Shown in pieces: positions 26,733 to 35,442 of a stretch of 64,000 nucleotides of DNA. The first letter of the stretch is position 1, and each line of letters opens with the position of its first letter. Made by a program: the position numbers and the translations under genes. The notes beneath the pieces were generated by a model. That model had not been told where the DNA came from. It was given only the letters and a program-made list of their open reading frames with translations, and ran no database searches. This DNA comes from DATAES01 sp963721305 (GTDB taxonomy: Bacteria > Actinomycetota > Acidimicrobiia > Acidimicrobiales > JACDCH01): positions 434,001-498,000 of the forward strand of contig CAVRIR010000006.1 of NCBI GenBank assembly GCA_963721305.1. Direction: 5' to 3'.

Positions 26733-27323
26733 CTACCCGCCCCCTACGGGTGCAACATGGGCGCGTACGCGCGCGACTGCCGTTGCGCGTGCGGCGTCGA
26801 GGGCTTCGGTCGTCCGTGACGCGCGGCTGAGGACGAACGCGCCCTCGAGCAGCGCGATCGTCGCCATCGCGAGCTCGCGCGCCGCCGCCGGTTCGATGCC
26901 GGCGGCGAGGAATCGTTTGACCGCGGAGTCGATCCACGCGGCGAACACGTTTGCCGTTGCTTCGCGCAGCACCTCGTTCGTGCTCGCGACCTCGAGCGCG
27001 ACGGCTGCGATCGGACACGCGTCCGCGTAATCGGTCTGGCGCAACGTCTCGGCCGCGCCGGCGAACACGTCGCCGACCGCCGTGACGATGTCCGGCGCCG
27101 CGTCCCAAACCGCTTCGACCAGCTCTTGGTAGAAGCGTCCGGACACCTTGATCACCTCGGCGCCGAGTTGCTCCTTGCCGCCGGGAAAGAAGTGGTACAC
27201 GGAGCCGAACGGCGCCGCGGAGCCCGCGACGATCTGCTTGAGGCCCGTCCCTGCGTACCCCTGCCGGCGGAACAGCTCGGACGTGGTGTTGACGATTCGC
27301 TCCCGCGTGTTGGTTGCGGCCAC
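26733..27323 (-). CDS. TetR family transcriptional regulator
   Basis: A 196-residue repressor. The helix-turn-helix is LKQIVAGSAAPFGSVYHFFPGGKEQL (about 28-53), including the YHFFPGGKEQL signature of a TetR subgroup common in actinobacteria. The C-terminal domain is all-helical, with a Cys-Pro pair in DACPIAAVA typical of this subgroup. GTG 27323 was chosen because it begins the usual short head before TRERIV. It is divergent from a small membrane-protein gene with a palindrome between them, so it probably regulates that gene and itself. Confidence 0.85.
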   Translation of the reverse strand: MAATNTRERIVNTTSELFRRQGYAGTGLKQIVAGSAAPFGSVYHFFPGGKEQLGAEVIKVSGRFYQELVEAVWDAAPDIVTAVGDVFAGAAETLRQTDYADACPIAAVALEVASTNEVLREATANVFAAWIDSAVKRFLAAGIEPAAARELAMATIALLEGAFVLSRASRTTEALDAARATAVARVRAHVAPVGGG

Positions 27324-27348
27324 TCCGGCTCCCTGGCTACGGTTCTGA

Positions 27349-27362
27349 ATAGAGCAATCTAT
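27349..27362. promoter_or_regulatory. Palindrome between TetR and membrane-protein genes
   Basis: ATAGAGCAATCTAT is a perfect 5-4-5 inverted repeat in the 56-bp divergent gap, and is the most AT-rich part of it. It is a plausible operator for the neighbouring TetR protein and overlaps the region where both promoters must lie. Confidence 0.45.
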
Positions 27363-27379
27363 CAAGTACGGAGAACGAG

Positions 27380-27814
27380 ATGGAACGCCCCGGGGACCGT
27401 CTGCTGCGCGCCACGGCCGTCGTGTTCCTCGTCGCGCTGCTCGTCCACGCCGCGGACCACCTCCGTCGAGGGTTCGGGGTCCTCACCCCGACGGTGTTCT
27501 GGGCCGGCAACCTGCAGCTCACCCTGGCAGTGATCGCGGTCGTGTTGGTGTTCCTCGGCCACCGGTGGGCGCCCGCGGCGGCCATCGCGGTCGGTTTCCC
27601 GAGCGCGATCGGGTTCACGGCCGCGCACGTGCTCCCGCACTGGAGCACGTTCAGCGACTCGTTCACCGGCGCGCATCCGGCCCCGGGCGTCACCGGTTTC
27701 TCGTGGTTCGCCGCGCTCTTCGAGATCAGCGCGGATCTCGCGTTCGGCTTCGCCGGCGTGCACGCGCTGCGGGAGCGCACCGCCGCACCGACACGAACCG
27801 TCAGCGCAGCGTGA
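27380..27814 (+). CDS. Small four-helix membrane protein
   Basis: A 144-residue integral membrane protein. Segments at about 9-27, 43-61, 66-88 and 105-128 are hydrophobic, with conserved-looking HAADHLRRGF after the first and LPHWSTFSDSFTGAHP before the last. I do not recognise a characterised family. GGAG eight bases before ATG 27380 supports the start. It is divergent from a TetR gene and probably under its control. Its last 14 bases overlap the end of the convergent flavodoxin gene. Confidence 0.75.
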   Translation: MERPGDRLLRATAVVFLVALLVHAADHLRRGFGVLTPTVFWAGNLQLTLAVIAVVLVFLGHRWAPAAAIAVGFPSAIGFTAAHVLPHWSTFSDSFTGAHPAPGVTGFSWFAALFEISADLAFGFAGVHALRERTAAPTRTVSAA

Positions 27815-28256
27815 GCCCCGCGGCGACGGACGCGCCGAGCTCCCAACACGCGTCGAGATCGTCCTTCCTCGGTTCGCCGACGACGGTCACCGGTGCCTGT
27901 GCCAGCGTCCACCGCAATCCGGTCGTGATCTTCTCGACAGCCCGGAGTGCGCCATCCGTGTCGTTGTTGCCGTGAATGAACACGCCGTACACGCGACCGA
28001 CGGTCGCATCGAGGCACGGGTAGTAGATCTGGTCGAAGAAGTGCTTGAGCGCGCCCGACATGTAACCGAGGTTGGCCGGTGACCCGAGGATGAAGCCGTC
28101 GGACTCCAGAACGTCGACCGCCGTTGCCGTCAGCGCCGGTCGCGCCACGACCTCGACACCGTCGATGCTCGGATCGGTCGCGCCGCGGCGCACCGCTTCG
28201 AACATCGAATGCACCGCCGGCGAAGGCGTGTGATGAACGATCAACAAGCGCGTCAT
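27801..28256 (-). CDS. Flavodoxin/NADPH-dependent FMN reductase family protein
   Basis: A 151-residue flavodoxin-fold protein. The FMN phosphate loop follows strand 1 (LLIVHHTPSPAVHSMFEAV). GFILGSPANLGYMSGALKHFFDQ is the typical isoalloxazine loop and helix, and VYGVFIHGNND is strand 4. It is likely an electron carrier or quinone/NADPH reductase. ATG 28256 overlaps the stop of the upstream CoA-transferase gene (ATGA), so it is translationally coupled to it. Confidence 0.85.
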   Translation of the reverse strand: MTRLLIVHHTPSPAVHSMFEAVRRGATDPSIDGVEVVARPALTATAVDVLESDGFILGSPANLGYMSGALKHFFDQIYYPCLDATVGRVYGVFIHGNNDTDGALRAVEKITTGLRWTLAQAPVTVVGEPRKDDLDACWELGASVAAGLTLR

Positions 28257-29341
28257 GTGGCGGGGCGCGGGAGAAAGCCGCTCCCCCGGTGTTCGTCGAG
28301 CTCCGGTGGCGGGCTGGTGCGAGCGTACGGATGCCGGCGGAGCCGAACCGGATAGCCGATCGCGGGATCGGCCCACAGATCAGATGTAGCGACCTCTCGG
28401 TCGCGGAGGTGCGCCAGGCTCAACATCTCCGACCGATCCAGAACCGGCGCGACGGGAACATCCGCGGCGAGGAGGTCGCTCGTGAGCTCGTCACGATCGC
28501 GTCGCGCGATCGCCGCCGCCACACGATCCTGCAGGTCCTCGACGTGCGTCATGCGATCGGCGAACCCGAGATGTTCCACGTCGTCCATCCCGAGAACGCG
28601 ACACACGGAAGACCAGAAGTGATCTTCTGTGAGGACGCCGAGCGTGATGTGCCCTCCGTCGCGCGTGGCGAACAGGCCGTACCCGGGAACGCCTTTCGAT
28701 GGGGACGATGGGTCGTCGTCTCGTTGGCGCGGGTCGGCCGCTCCCGTCCACGTCGCGAGCACGTCGGTCATCGCGGCGTCGATGTACTCGCCGTCGCCAG
28801 TGCGGTCGCGGCGCACGACTGCTGCACAGATCGCGAACGCGGCAGCGAGTCCGCCGGCGAGATCCGCGATCGGCAGCTTGGAGACTTCTGGCGCGCCACC
28901 GTCGGGTGCGAGCGCGCCGGACCACGCCTGGTAGTTGAGGTCGTGGCCGGGCACGAGCCGGTACGGCCCCGTCTGCCCCATGCCCGACACCGAGCAGTAC
29001 ACGATCGACGGCGCAAACGCGACCACATCGTCGTACGCGACACCGAGCCGCGCCGCGACTCCGGGACGGAAGCCCTCGATGAGAACATCGGCATCGGCGG
29101 CGAGGTCGAGTGCGCGACGGCGATCGCCGTCCTGCTTCAGATCGAGCGCGATGCTGCGTTTGTTCGCGTTGAGGCTCGCGAACAGTTCGGGATAGCCGCG
29201 CATCGGATCGCCGCCCGGCGGTTCCACCTTCAACACATCGGCGCCGATCTCGGCGAGCAACTGCGTTGCGTACGGCCCGGGTCGCCAGACGCTCAGGTCG
29301 AGCACCCGCACTCCCTGCAGCAGCCCCCCATCACCCGCCAC
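28253..29341 (-). CDS. CoA transferase family III (CaiB/BaiF)
   Basis: A 362-residue enzyme that moves CoA between carboxylic acids through an aspartyl-CoA intermediate. The signature LDLSVWRPGPYATQLLAEIGADVLKVEPPGGD (about 14-45) and the catalytic Asp in VPGHDLNYQA are visible, as are EGFRPGVAARLGV and GDGEYIDAAM. The substrate is unknown. It is followed by a coupled flavodoxin gene and preceded at 16 bp by a truncated P-loop ORF. Clustered catabolic genes in the window suggest an organic-acid substrate. Confidence 0.88.
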   Translation of the reverse strand: MAGDGGLLQGVRVLDLSVWRPGPYATQLLAEIGADVLKVEPPGGDPMRGYPELFASLNANKRSIALDLKQDGDRRRALDLAADADVLIEGFRPGVAARLGVAYDDVVAFAPSIVYCSVSGMGQTGPYRLVPGHDLNYQAWSGALAPDGGAPEVSKLPIADLAGGLAAAFAICAAVVRRDRTGDGEYIDAAMTDVLATWTGAADPRQRDDDPSSPSKGVPGYGLFATRDGGHITLGVLTEDHFWSSVCRVLGMDDVEHLGFADRMTHVEDLQDRVAAAIARRDRDELTSDLLAADVPVAPVLDRSEMLSLAHLRDREVATSDLWADPAIGYPVRLRRHPYARTSPPPELDEHRGSGFLPRPAT

Positions 29342-29356
29342 GAGATGACGCTGCCT

Positions 29357-29467
29357 TCAGTCCTTCGATGCGATGCCGGCCGAGTCGAACGTCGCCATCT
29401 CGCGCAGGATGCGCGCCGCGATGCGCGACTTCCCGGAGCGGGCGCCGCCGAGGACCAGCGTCATCAT
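29357..29467 (-). pseudogene. Truncated CobU-like P-loop fragment
   Basis: Thirty-six residues starting at ATG 29467 or 29464 read TLVLGGARSGKSRIAARIL, which matches the Walker A start of adenosylcobinamide kinase (CobU, about 170-190 residues). After that the frame ends in an unrelated tail and a stop. No other CobU motif or cobalamin gene is near. It may be a decayed remnant, or a chance P-loop-like ORF. Confidence 0.4.
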
Positions 29468-29555
29468 CGCCTCAGGTTCTCACAGCCGGCTCGGGCGGGC
29501 GTCCGGCACCTTCGATCGACCCGCCACCTTCGTCACATCAGTACTGTGAAGCGCC

Positions 29556-30305
29556 GTGGCCGTAGCAGTGCTGCTCGTGGACGACGTCGACGAGTTGAGG
29601 ACCCTCGTGCGCCGAGCGCTGGGCGTACGTGGCGGTTTCGAAGTCGTCGGGGAAGCAGCCGACGGTCGCACGGCCGTCGAGGCGGCGGAACGGTTGCAGC
29701 CCGATGTCGTTGTGCTCGACCTCGGGTTGCCTGACCTCGCAGGCCGCGACGTCGTCTCCATGCTTCGCTCCGTCGCGCCGGACGCGCGCGTCGTGATCTT
29801 CACCGGTGGCGACACCAACGACAAGAAGTCGATGCGCACCGAGGTCGAGGGATTCGTCCTCAAGGGCGAGACCGTGCAATACCTGGTCGATCTTCTCGAC
29901 GACTTGTCGCGTCCAGGTCCGCGGTCTGCGGTGTTCCGGGTGGCCGATCGCGCGGACGAGATCGCCGCGGCTCGCCGGTTCGTATCGCATCACGGTCGCA
30001 CCTGGGGTTACGACGACGTGATCGACGACGCTCTGATCGTCGTGAGCGAGCTCGTCACCAACGCGATCGTGCACGCGCGAACCGCATGCGACCTCAGAAT
30101 CAAGGATGCGGATCAGATCTTGCGGATCGAGGTGATCGACGGCGGCCACGGGAGCCCCGAGCTGCAACGTCCGGGCGCGACTGCGGAGCACGGCCGTGGG
30201 CTGCTGCTCGTGTCGGCGATGTGCGAGGCGTGGGGCGTCGACAGCCTCGACGACGGACGCAAGATGGTGTGGGCCGAGGTCAAGAACGCAGAAGCGTGTG
30301 CGTGA
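29556..30305 (+). CDS. Response regulator fused to RsbW-like HATPase
   Basis: A 249-residue hybrid. Residues 1-115 are a receiver with the acidic pair Asp9/Asp10, phospho-acceptor Asp55 (VVVLDLGLPD), Thr83 and Lys103 all present. Residues 125-245 are a HATPase_c_2 domain with the N-box in VVSELVTNAIVHA, an Asp in VIDGGHGSPEL and the G-box HGRGLLLVSAM. It would link a phosphorelay to an anti-sigma-type kinase activity, either sequestering a sigma factor or phosphorylating a STAS protein. GTG 29556 is used. No cognate histidine kinase is adjacent; a broken membrane sensor lies next to it on the other strand. Confidence 0.82.
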   Translation: MAVAVLLVDDVDELRTLVRRALGVRGGFEVVGEAADGRTAVEAAERLQPDVVVLDLGLPDLAGRDVVSMLRSVAPDARVVIFTGGDTNDKKSMRTEVEGFVLKGETVQYLVDLLDDLSRPGPRSAVFRVADRADEIAAARRFVSHHGRTWGYDDVIDDALIVVSELVTNAIVHARTACDLRIKDADQILRIEVIDGGHGSPELQRPGATAEHGRGLLLVSAMCEAWGVDSLDDGRKMVWAEVKNAEACA

Positions 30306-30369
30306 ACCGAGGCGTGACGTCGATTGGCGCACACACTTCCACGAGTGCGGCGGCTCGCAACACAACGCC

Positions 30370-30911
30370 GGGAGCCGCCGGCCAGGACCACCGCCCGCGA
30401 GAAGCGCGAACGCTTCCGAATCCTCGGGACCGAGGTGAACACCGCCGGCGCCGCGATCTCGAACCCGAGTGACGTGGCGGCATCGACCACACCGATGAGA
30501 ACGTGGTCCCACTCGAGCCCCGTGATCGACGTCGTCGCGCCGGCAACCGCGCGCAGCAAGGTGGCGCGGTGGTCCGCGTCCTTCCGCGCGTTGCGCAACC
30601 CGTCCACCGCCCACGCGACCGTTTCACCCACGAGAAAGCACACGGCGATCGTCGCGACCGCGGACACGCCCGCTCCGGGGTACACGTCGTTCGCACCCCA
30701 CATCGGCGCCAGGTAGAAGATCGTCGCGACGGGAGCGAGCCCGACGGAGGTGCGAGGTGGCTGGGTCAGCCCGACCCACACGAACAGCACGATGTAGTAG
30801 ATGCCGTACGTCGAGTAGGGCGACGCGCCGGCGTAGCGGTCCCCGAAAGCGATCATGGCGAACGCCGGAATGACCAGGACGAGGGTGAGCCGATCGGGCT
30901 CTCGCCCCAGT
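30370..30911 (-). pseudogene. Remnant of a membrane sensor protein
   Basis: About 180 residues read as a membrane sensor: four hydrophobic segments (TLVLVIPAFAMIAFGDRYAG, YIVLFVWVGLTQP, LAPVATIFYLAPMWG, AVATIAVCFLVGET), then a linker helix ARKDADHRATLLRAVA and the start of a GAF-like domain (DHVLIGVVDAATSLGFEIAAP). No start codon precedes the first helix, which abuts the ribosome-binding site of the divergent oxidoreductase gene. After the GAF start the frame decays into antisense of the neighbour. No output domain remains. Confidence 0.55.
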
Positions 30912-30925
30912 GCTAGGAGGAAGCG

Positions 30926-31865
30926 GTGACCAGACCGTTCCGATTCGGGGTGTCGATCTGGGGCGCGGCGAGTGCCGCGGAGTGGCGCAGCAAGGCCCGG
31001 CGGGCCGAGTCGGCCGGCTTCGACACCCTGCTCGTGGCGGACCATCTCGTCGACGGCATGCTCGCTCCGTTTACGGCGCTCGCCGCCGCTGCGGAGGCGA
31101 CCGAGACGCTGCGACTCGGGACGCTCGTCATCAACAACGACTTCCGCCACCCGGTGGTGCTGGCGCGCGAGGCCGCCACGCTCGATCTCCTGAGCGACGG
31201 TCGACTCGAGCTCGGGCTCGGTGCTGGACACATGAAATTCGAGTACGACGAAGCCGGCATCACGTTCGACTCCCCGCGCGGTACGCGTGGCGCGCATGGC
31301 GGAGTCAGCCGAGATCGTGCGCCGGCTCCTCGGCGGCGAGTCGTTGACGTTCGAAGGCGTGCACTACGCCGTGCACGAACATCGCTGTTACCCAACTCCC
31401 GTGCAGCAGCCGCTGCCGTTGCTGATCGGTGGCAACGGCCGTCGTGTCCTTTCGACTGCAGCACGGCTCGCGGACATCGTCGGGTTCACCGGCTTCAGCC
31501 AGGTCGAGGGCGAACGCTCCGTGAACGCGAACCACTTCACGGACGACGCACTCGCGGAGCAGATCGAATGGGTGCGCGAGGCCGCGGGCGCGCGTTTCGA
31601 CGCGCTCGAGCTGAGCATCCTCGTGCAGGGGCTCACGGTGACGGACGACCGCGTCGCCGCGGCCGAGGCGGTGCAGCCGCTCGTCCCGTCGCTCACCATC
31701 GACGACGTGTTGTCGTCGCCGTACGGGCTGATCGGATCGATCGAAGAGATCGCCGAGCAGCTGCGGTCGCGGCGTGACCGACTCGGCATCTCGTACATCA
31801 CCGTGTTCGAGAAGGACCTCGACGCGATGCGTCAGGTCATCGCGCTGCTGCGCGCCGACCTGTGA
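30926..31865 (+). CDS. LLM-class F420-dependent oxidoreductase, frameshifted
   Basis: A luciferase-like TIM-barrel oxidoreductase expected to use coenzyme F420. The first frame carries FGVSIWGAASAAEW, FDTLLVADHL, LRLGTLVINNDFRHPVVLARE and DLLSDGRLELGLGAGH. After a shift at about 31280 the second continues with ARMAESAEIVRRLLGGESLTFEG and PLPLLIGGNGRRVL. One extra G in CGCGGTACG explains the break, and the corrected length is 312 residues. The start is firm: AGGAGG (30915-30920) lies five bases before GTG 30926. The substrate is unknown. Confidence 0.82.
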
Positions 31866-31875
31866 CAACGGCGGC

Positions 31876-32343
31876 TCACCGACCGGTTCGGCCGTCGATG
31901 AGCTCGCGCAGGATGTCGGCGTGTCCCGCGTGACGAGCCGTCTCCTCGAGGACGTGGGCGAGGATCCACCGCAGCGTGACCGCACCATGGTCGTCGAACA
32001 CCGGACACGGTGTCTCGAGTGAGGCGCCGTCGAGCACCACGTCCGCTCGCTCACGGACGCGGCGATAGCGCTCGAGCGCACCCGACACGGTCGCCGCATG
32101 CGCGTCATCGGCTTGGTCGACCGGCTGCTGCGCGAACCGCCGCAGGAACCAAGTCGTCTCGGCGTCGGCCATGTGGTTGGTCAGCCAGAGCAGCGACGTA
32201 CCCGACTCGACAGGCGACGTGCGCGCGTCGTCATCGGTGACACCAGAGACCTTCCGCACGAACGAGTCCCGCTGATACGTGAGCAGTTGGAGGAGGATCT
32301 CGCGCTCGTCGCCGCTCGACCGCGGCGGCTTCAGATCGGGCAC
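31876..32343 (-). CDS. DinB family protein (DUF664 type)
   Basis: A 155-residue four-helix DinB-like protein. The metal-binding His residues are probably those in LLWLTNHMADAETTWF and LAHVLEETARHAGHADILRE. This family includes thiol-dependent S-transferases (mycothiol or bacillithiol) and proteins of unknown function. A mycothiol link would suit an actinobacterium but is an inference. GTG 32343 begins the usual short head. The gene converges with the oxidoreductase (10 bp apart) and is divergent from the PEP-utiliser-domain gene. Confidence 0.8.
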   Translation of the reverse strand: MPDLKPPRSSGDEREILLQLLTYQRDSFVRKVSGVTDDDARTSPVESGTSLLWLTNHMADAETTWFLRRFAQQPVDQADDAHAATVSGALERYRRVRERADVVLDGASLETPCPVFDDHGAVTLRWILAHVLEETARHAGHADILRELIDGRTGR

Positions 32344-32382
32344 CGGCCCAACGTAGGCCGCCACAGAACTACGTTCCGCGAC

Positions 32383-33906
32383 GTGCACGAATCCGGACCC
32401 AGCGTCGTGTACACGTGCTTGGACGGCACACCGTTCCCCGTGACGTTTGCGGAACCCGCCGACCTCGAGATGCGTTGGATGCTCGACCGCGAGCACGCCC
32501 CCGACGCGCAGTCGCCTCTTGCGGAGGCTGCGTACCGTGAAGGCACAGGTGGATCCAGTCGGGCGTACGAGGACTGCGGCGCGAAGGTCCCTTCGACGCT
32601 CGTTCGTGCTCTGCCGCATGCGCACGGGTTCCATTACGTCATCGACGATCCGATACCGGGTGAGGAGCTCGCGGGGTTCGTCGACCGTTTCCGCCGACTC
32701 GTTCACGACCATGGTGGGGCGCTCGGTGTCTGGCGCAACCACTGCCTTCCGCTCATCGAGGACGCGTGCAGTTGGTTGAAGACGGCGCCGTTGCAGACCG
32801 CGTTCGGAGAGCTCGCCGAACGTCGTGCGTACGTGTTCAGCATGACCGGCATCGCCGGTGTCATCGCTCGATTCGACCAGGAAGCCGTCGCCGCGTCCTG
32901 TGCGCCGTACTTCGGCGAGCGGGCATCGTTGCTGGCCTACGAGCTTGCGCAGGGCAGCACCAACGCCACGCTCACCGCTGACGCCGCGCTCGCCCGAGTC
33001 GCCGACCTTCCTGCGAACTCGCCGGAGGCGGACACCGCGTTGCGCGACTTCCTCTCGGAATACGGAGGGCGGGCGACATCGTGGCCGCTCGACCACCCCA
33101 CGCTCGACGAGCAACTCGACTTGATCGACGCGCAACTCAGGCTGTTGCGACGCAACCCTGGTCACGACATCGCCGCGGTTCAGGCTGCGGCACAGAGCCG
33201 CCAGCGCGCATTGGCGGACGAAGTCCGCTCGCGGATGCTCGACTCCGACGAGCGCGAGCGTTTCGATCGACGGCTCCTGCGCCTCGAATCGTTCGTCCCC
33301 GTCCGCGAAGCGCGCGCACACTGGCAACTCATCGCCTCCGGAGCGATGCGACACGCAGTCCAACGACGCGGCGGTCAACTCGTCGAGCAACAGGTGCTCG
33401 ACACCGTCGATGACGTCTTCTTCCTCACACCAACCGAATATGACGAGCCCGATCGCGACCTCCGGGAGGTGGTCTCGCCGCGCCGAGCGGATCACGAAGG
33501 GTGGAAGCACCTGCAGCCGCCCCCGTTCATCGGGCGAGTCGAGCCCGGTGCAACGAGATCGCACGACCATCGCACCTTGCACGGCGTTGCGGGCTCGCCC
33601 GGCGATTACCGGGGACCGGCCCGCGTCATCCGAGATCTGATCGACGCTGACCGGCTCGAAGCAGGTGACGTCCTCGTCACGACGATGACGTCACCGCCGT
33701 GGACTCCGTTGTTCGCAATCGCGTCAGCAGTCGTCACCGACGCCGGCGATCCGATGAGTCACGTCGCAATCGCCGCTCGCGAATACGGCATCCCGTGCGT
33801 CGTCGGAACCGACATGGCGAGCGTGGTCATCGACGATGGCGACGTCGTGACCGTCGACGGCGCAGCCGGACTCGTCCATCTGGGGAGACATCACACGGGC
33901 TCGTAG
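32383..33906 (+). CDS. PEP-utilising-enzyme mobile domain protein
   Basis: A 507-residue protein. The C-terminal 90 residues are a phosphohistidine swivelling domain: GVAGSPGDYRGPARVIRDL, then TDAGDPMSHVAIAAREYGIPCVVGT with the His in MSH. The preceding 400 residues are mostly helical and resemble the middle part of PEP synthase or rifampicin-phosphotransferase-like proteins. I see no ATP-grasp nucleotide-binding motifs. A complete phosphotransfer enzyme would need a partner or another substrate. The start is uncertain: GTG 32383 fits, ATG 32470 is an alternative. The end overlaps the convergent ABM gene by 16 bp. Confidence 0.75.
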   Translation: MHESGPSVVYTCLDGTPFPVTFAEPADLEMRWMLDREHAPDAQSPLAEAAYREGTGGSSRAYEDCGAKVPSTLVRALPHAHGFHYVIDDPIPGEELAGFVDRFRRLVHDHGGALGVWRNHCLPLIEDACSWLKTAPLQTAFGELAERRAYVFSMTGIAGVIARFDQEAVAASCAPYFGERASLLAYELAQGSTNATLTADAALARVADLPANSPEADTALRDFLSEYGGRATSWPLDHPTLDEQLDLIDAQLRLLRRNPGHDIAAVQAAAQSRQRALADEVRSRMLDSDERERFDRRLLRLESFVPVREARAHWQLIASGAMRHAVQRRGGQLVEQQVLDTVDDVFFLTPTEYDEPDRDLREVVSPRRADHEGWKHLQPPPFIGRVEPGATRSHDHRTLHGVAGSPGDYRGPARVIRDLIDADRLEAGDVLVTTMTSPPWTPLFAIASAVVTDAGDPMSHVAIAAREYGIPCVVGTDMASVVIDDGDVVTVDGAAGLVHLGRHHTGS

Positions 33907-34178
33907 TGGTCGACGGTCGGGAACGGGTCGTAGAAGTGGTGCAGCAACTGCTTCCACTCCTCGTACGCGGCCGATCCGCGGAAGCCCTCGGTGTGATCTC
34001 CGAGTGTGTCCCACTCGACGAGCAACAGGTAGCGCGACGGCTGCTCGATGCATCGTTGGAGCTGCAGCGAACGAAAGCCGCGCGCCGACGAGATGATGTC
34101 TTTCGCCCGCGCGAACGCCGCTTCGAACCGGGCCTCTTCACCAGGGATGACTTCGAGCACGGCGTGTTCCAAGATCAT
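33891..34178 (-). CDS. Antibiotic biosynthesis monooxygenase (ABM) family protein
   Basis: A 95-residue ferredoxin-like dimeric alpha-beta barrel. MILEHAVLEVIPGEEARFEAAF, the RGFRSLQLQRCIEQPSRYLLLVEW strand pair and the HTEGFRGSAAYEEW helix fit the ABM family. Members are cofactor-free monooxygenases, haem-degrading enzymes or stress proteins, and specificity cannot be inferred. The start ATG 34178 has a GGGGAG directly before it. A 55-bp hairpin repeat lies just upstream. Confidence 0.82.
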   Translation of the reverse strand: MILEHAVLEVIPGEEARFEAAFARAKDIISSARGFRSLQLQRCIEQPSRYLLLVEWDTLGDHTEGFRGSAAYEEWKQLLHHFYDPFPTVDHYEPV

Positions 34179-34203
34179 CTCCCCATTGTCACACCACCCG
34201 CTG

Positions 34204-34258
34204 CGAATGTTGGATGGAAACGGGCGCCATGACGCCCGTTTCTCCCCGGAGTTCGAGT
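34204..34258. repeat. Dispersed hairpin repeat, copy 3
   Basis: A 55-bp element reading CGAATGTTGGATGG, then AAACGGGCGCC and CGCCCGTTT as stem arms, then CTCCCCGGAGTTCGAGT. It is the reverse complement, with three mismatches at the hairpin tip (TGA for GGG), of the tandem units at 62529-62661. It lies in the divergent gap between the ABM gene and an unknown membrane-protein gene, so it is not simply a terminator here. Confidence 0.8.
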
Positions 34259-34334
34259 CTGGGATCCGAGCCAGCACGGATGACAGCGCTCGTCCACGGC
34301 GCGACGGTGCGGTACCGAGACGAGGAGGGTCGCG

Positions 34335-35394
34335 TTGACAAGTCCGAGCGCAGACTCGTTGCGGGAGTCGGTTTGCAGCGCCATCGCATTGGGATGGCAG
34401 ACGACTCGACTCGCGACGGCCCTCTCGAGCACCGGTCCGAACGGCACAGATCCTGACCGAAAGCGAAGAGTTCTCGCGCTGCAGATCGGGGTTTCGCTGC
34501 GCGGCCTCGGCCCAGTGTTCGACACTGCCGGGATAGCACCACCGAACGCGGCTGTCCTCGTTCCCGCAAACGGAACCGCCGTCGATGCCGCAGCCCTGCA
34601 GTCATTCGCCACTGACGTGTCCGACGATCTGACCGCCGCGGATCCTAGGCTCGGCAAGGCCTACAAAGCGGGTCAGACCCTCGCGTTGCTCGTATCGTCG
34701 ACGCCGGCTCTCGGCGAGCTGAAGGATCTCCGCCAGCGGTTGCAGGATCTTCGTTCGATCCTGCCTCCGCATTCCGCCAAGGCAGTTATCGACAGCATCG
34801 ACTATTGGCAGATCTACACCGAGAAGAACTCCGCAACTGTCTCCGCGTCGATCGCGGACCTGTTGCCGCACCAGGGCCGTCGGTGGCGAGGCGTACTGAC
34901 GGGCGAGAAGGCACCGTCCGACCTGCTCTCGACAGATGACTATCTGAAGGCCGGCAGCGGAATCCTCGACGGATACATGGCGCTCGGAACGGATCTCCTT
35001 CGGCGCTACTGGCGGTACCTCCTGCCCATCGTCGCTGCGGTTGTCGCCGTCGTCGGAGTCGTCTGGTGGCGCTACGGCACGAGCGCGTCGAGTGCCTTCG
35101 CTTCAGCTGCTGCAGTTCTCGCCGCCGTCGGGGTCACCGGCCGTAGCGTGTCCGCGGCGTTGTCGAGAACGGCTTCCGGCGTCGAGGACAGTTTGCCGCG
35201 AAGCCGAGCTCGATACGGCCATGGGAATCGCGGCGACGGTGCTACCTCCAGAAAGCCGTGCCTCCGTGGACGAACTGAAGAAGTTCCAAGCGAAGCAACT
35301 CGCGTCCCCGTCGGGTCCGGACGATTCGGAGCCGGTCGTCGAGGTGGATTCGGAACCGGTCGTCGATGTGACAGAACCCGCCGCAGTGCACTGA
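34335..35394 (+). CDS. Unknown protein with two central membrane helices, frameshifted
   Basis: A protein of about 352 residues that I do not recognise. The first 220 residues are soluble and Ala/Leu-rich, with a helical, possibly coiled segment LKDLRQRLQDLRSILP. Two membrane helices follow (about 222-265, with YLLPIVAAVVAVVGVVWWRY), then a charged tail. The frame breaks at about 35192, where a TTT run seems one T too long. The second frame continues REAELDTAMGIAATVLPPES and ends in an acidic repeat (EPVVEVDSEPVVDV). The TTG start at 35335-1000, that is 34335, is supported by a strong GAGGAGGG at 34322-34329. The next gene is Lsr2. Confidence 0.6.
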
Positions 35395-35430
35395 CCGTCG
35401 CACAAATGGCTTTTGCCCGGTCACACACTG

Positions 35431-35436
35431 CATAAT
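35431..35436 (+). promoter_or_regulatory. -10 box of a probably leaderless lsr2 transcript
   Basis: CATAAT matches the -10 consensus at five of six positions. Its end is seven bases before the ATG at 35443, so transcription would start at the start codon itself. There is no Shine-Dalgarno site. A -35 element at normal spacing is not evident. Confidence 0.45.
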
Positions 35437-35442
35437 CGGGAC

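Noticed and set aside
34204..34258. Reading the hairpin repeat here as a terminator
   Set aside because: It lies upstream of both flanking genes, so it does not follow any transcript end.
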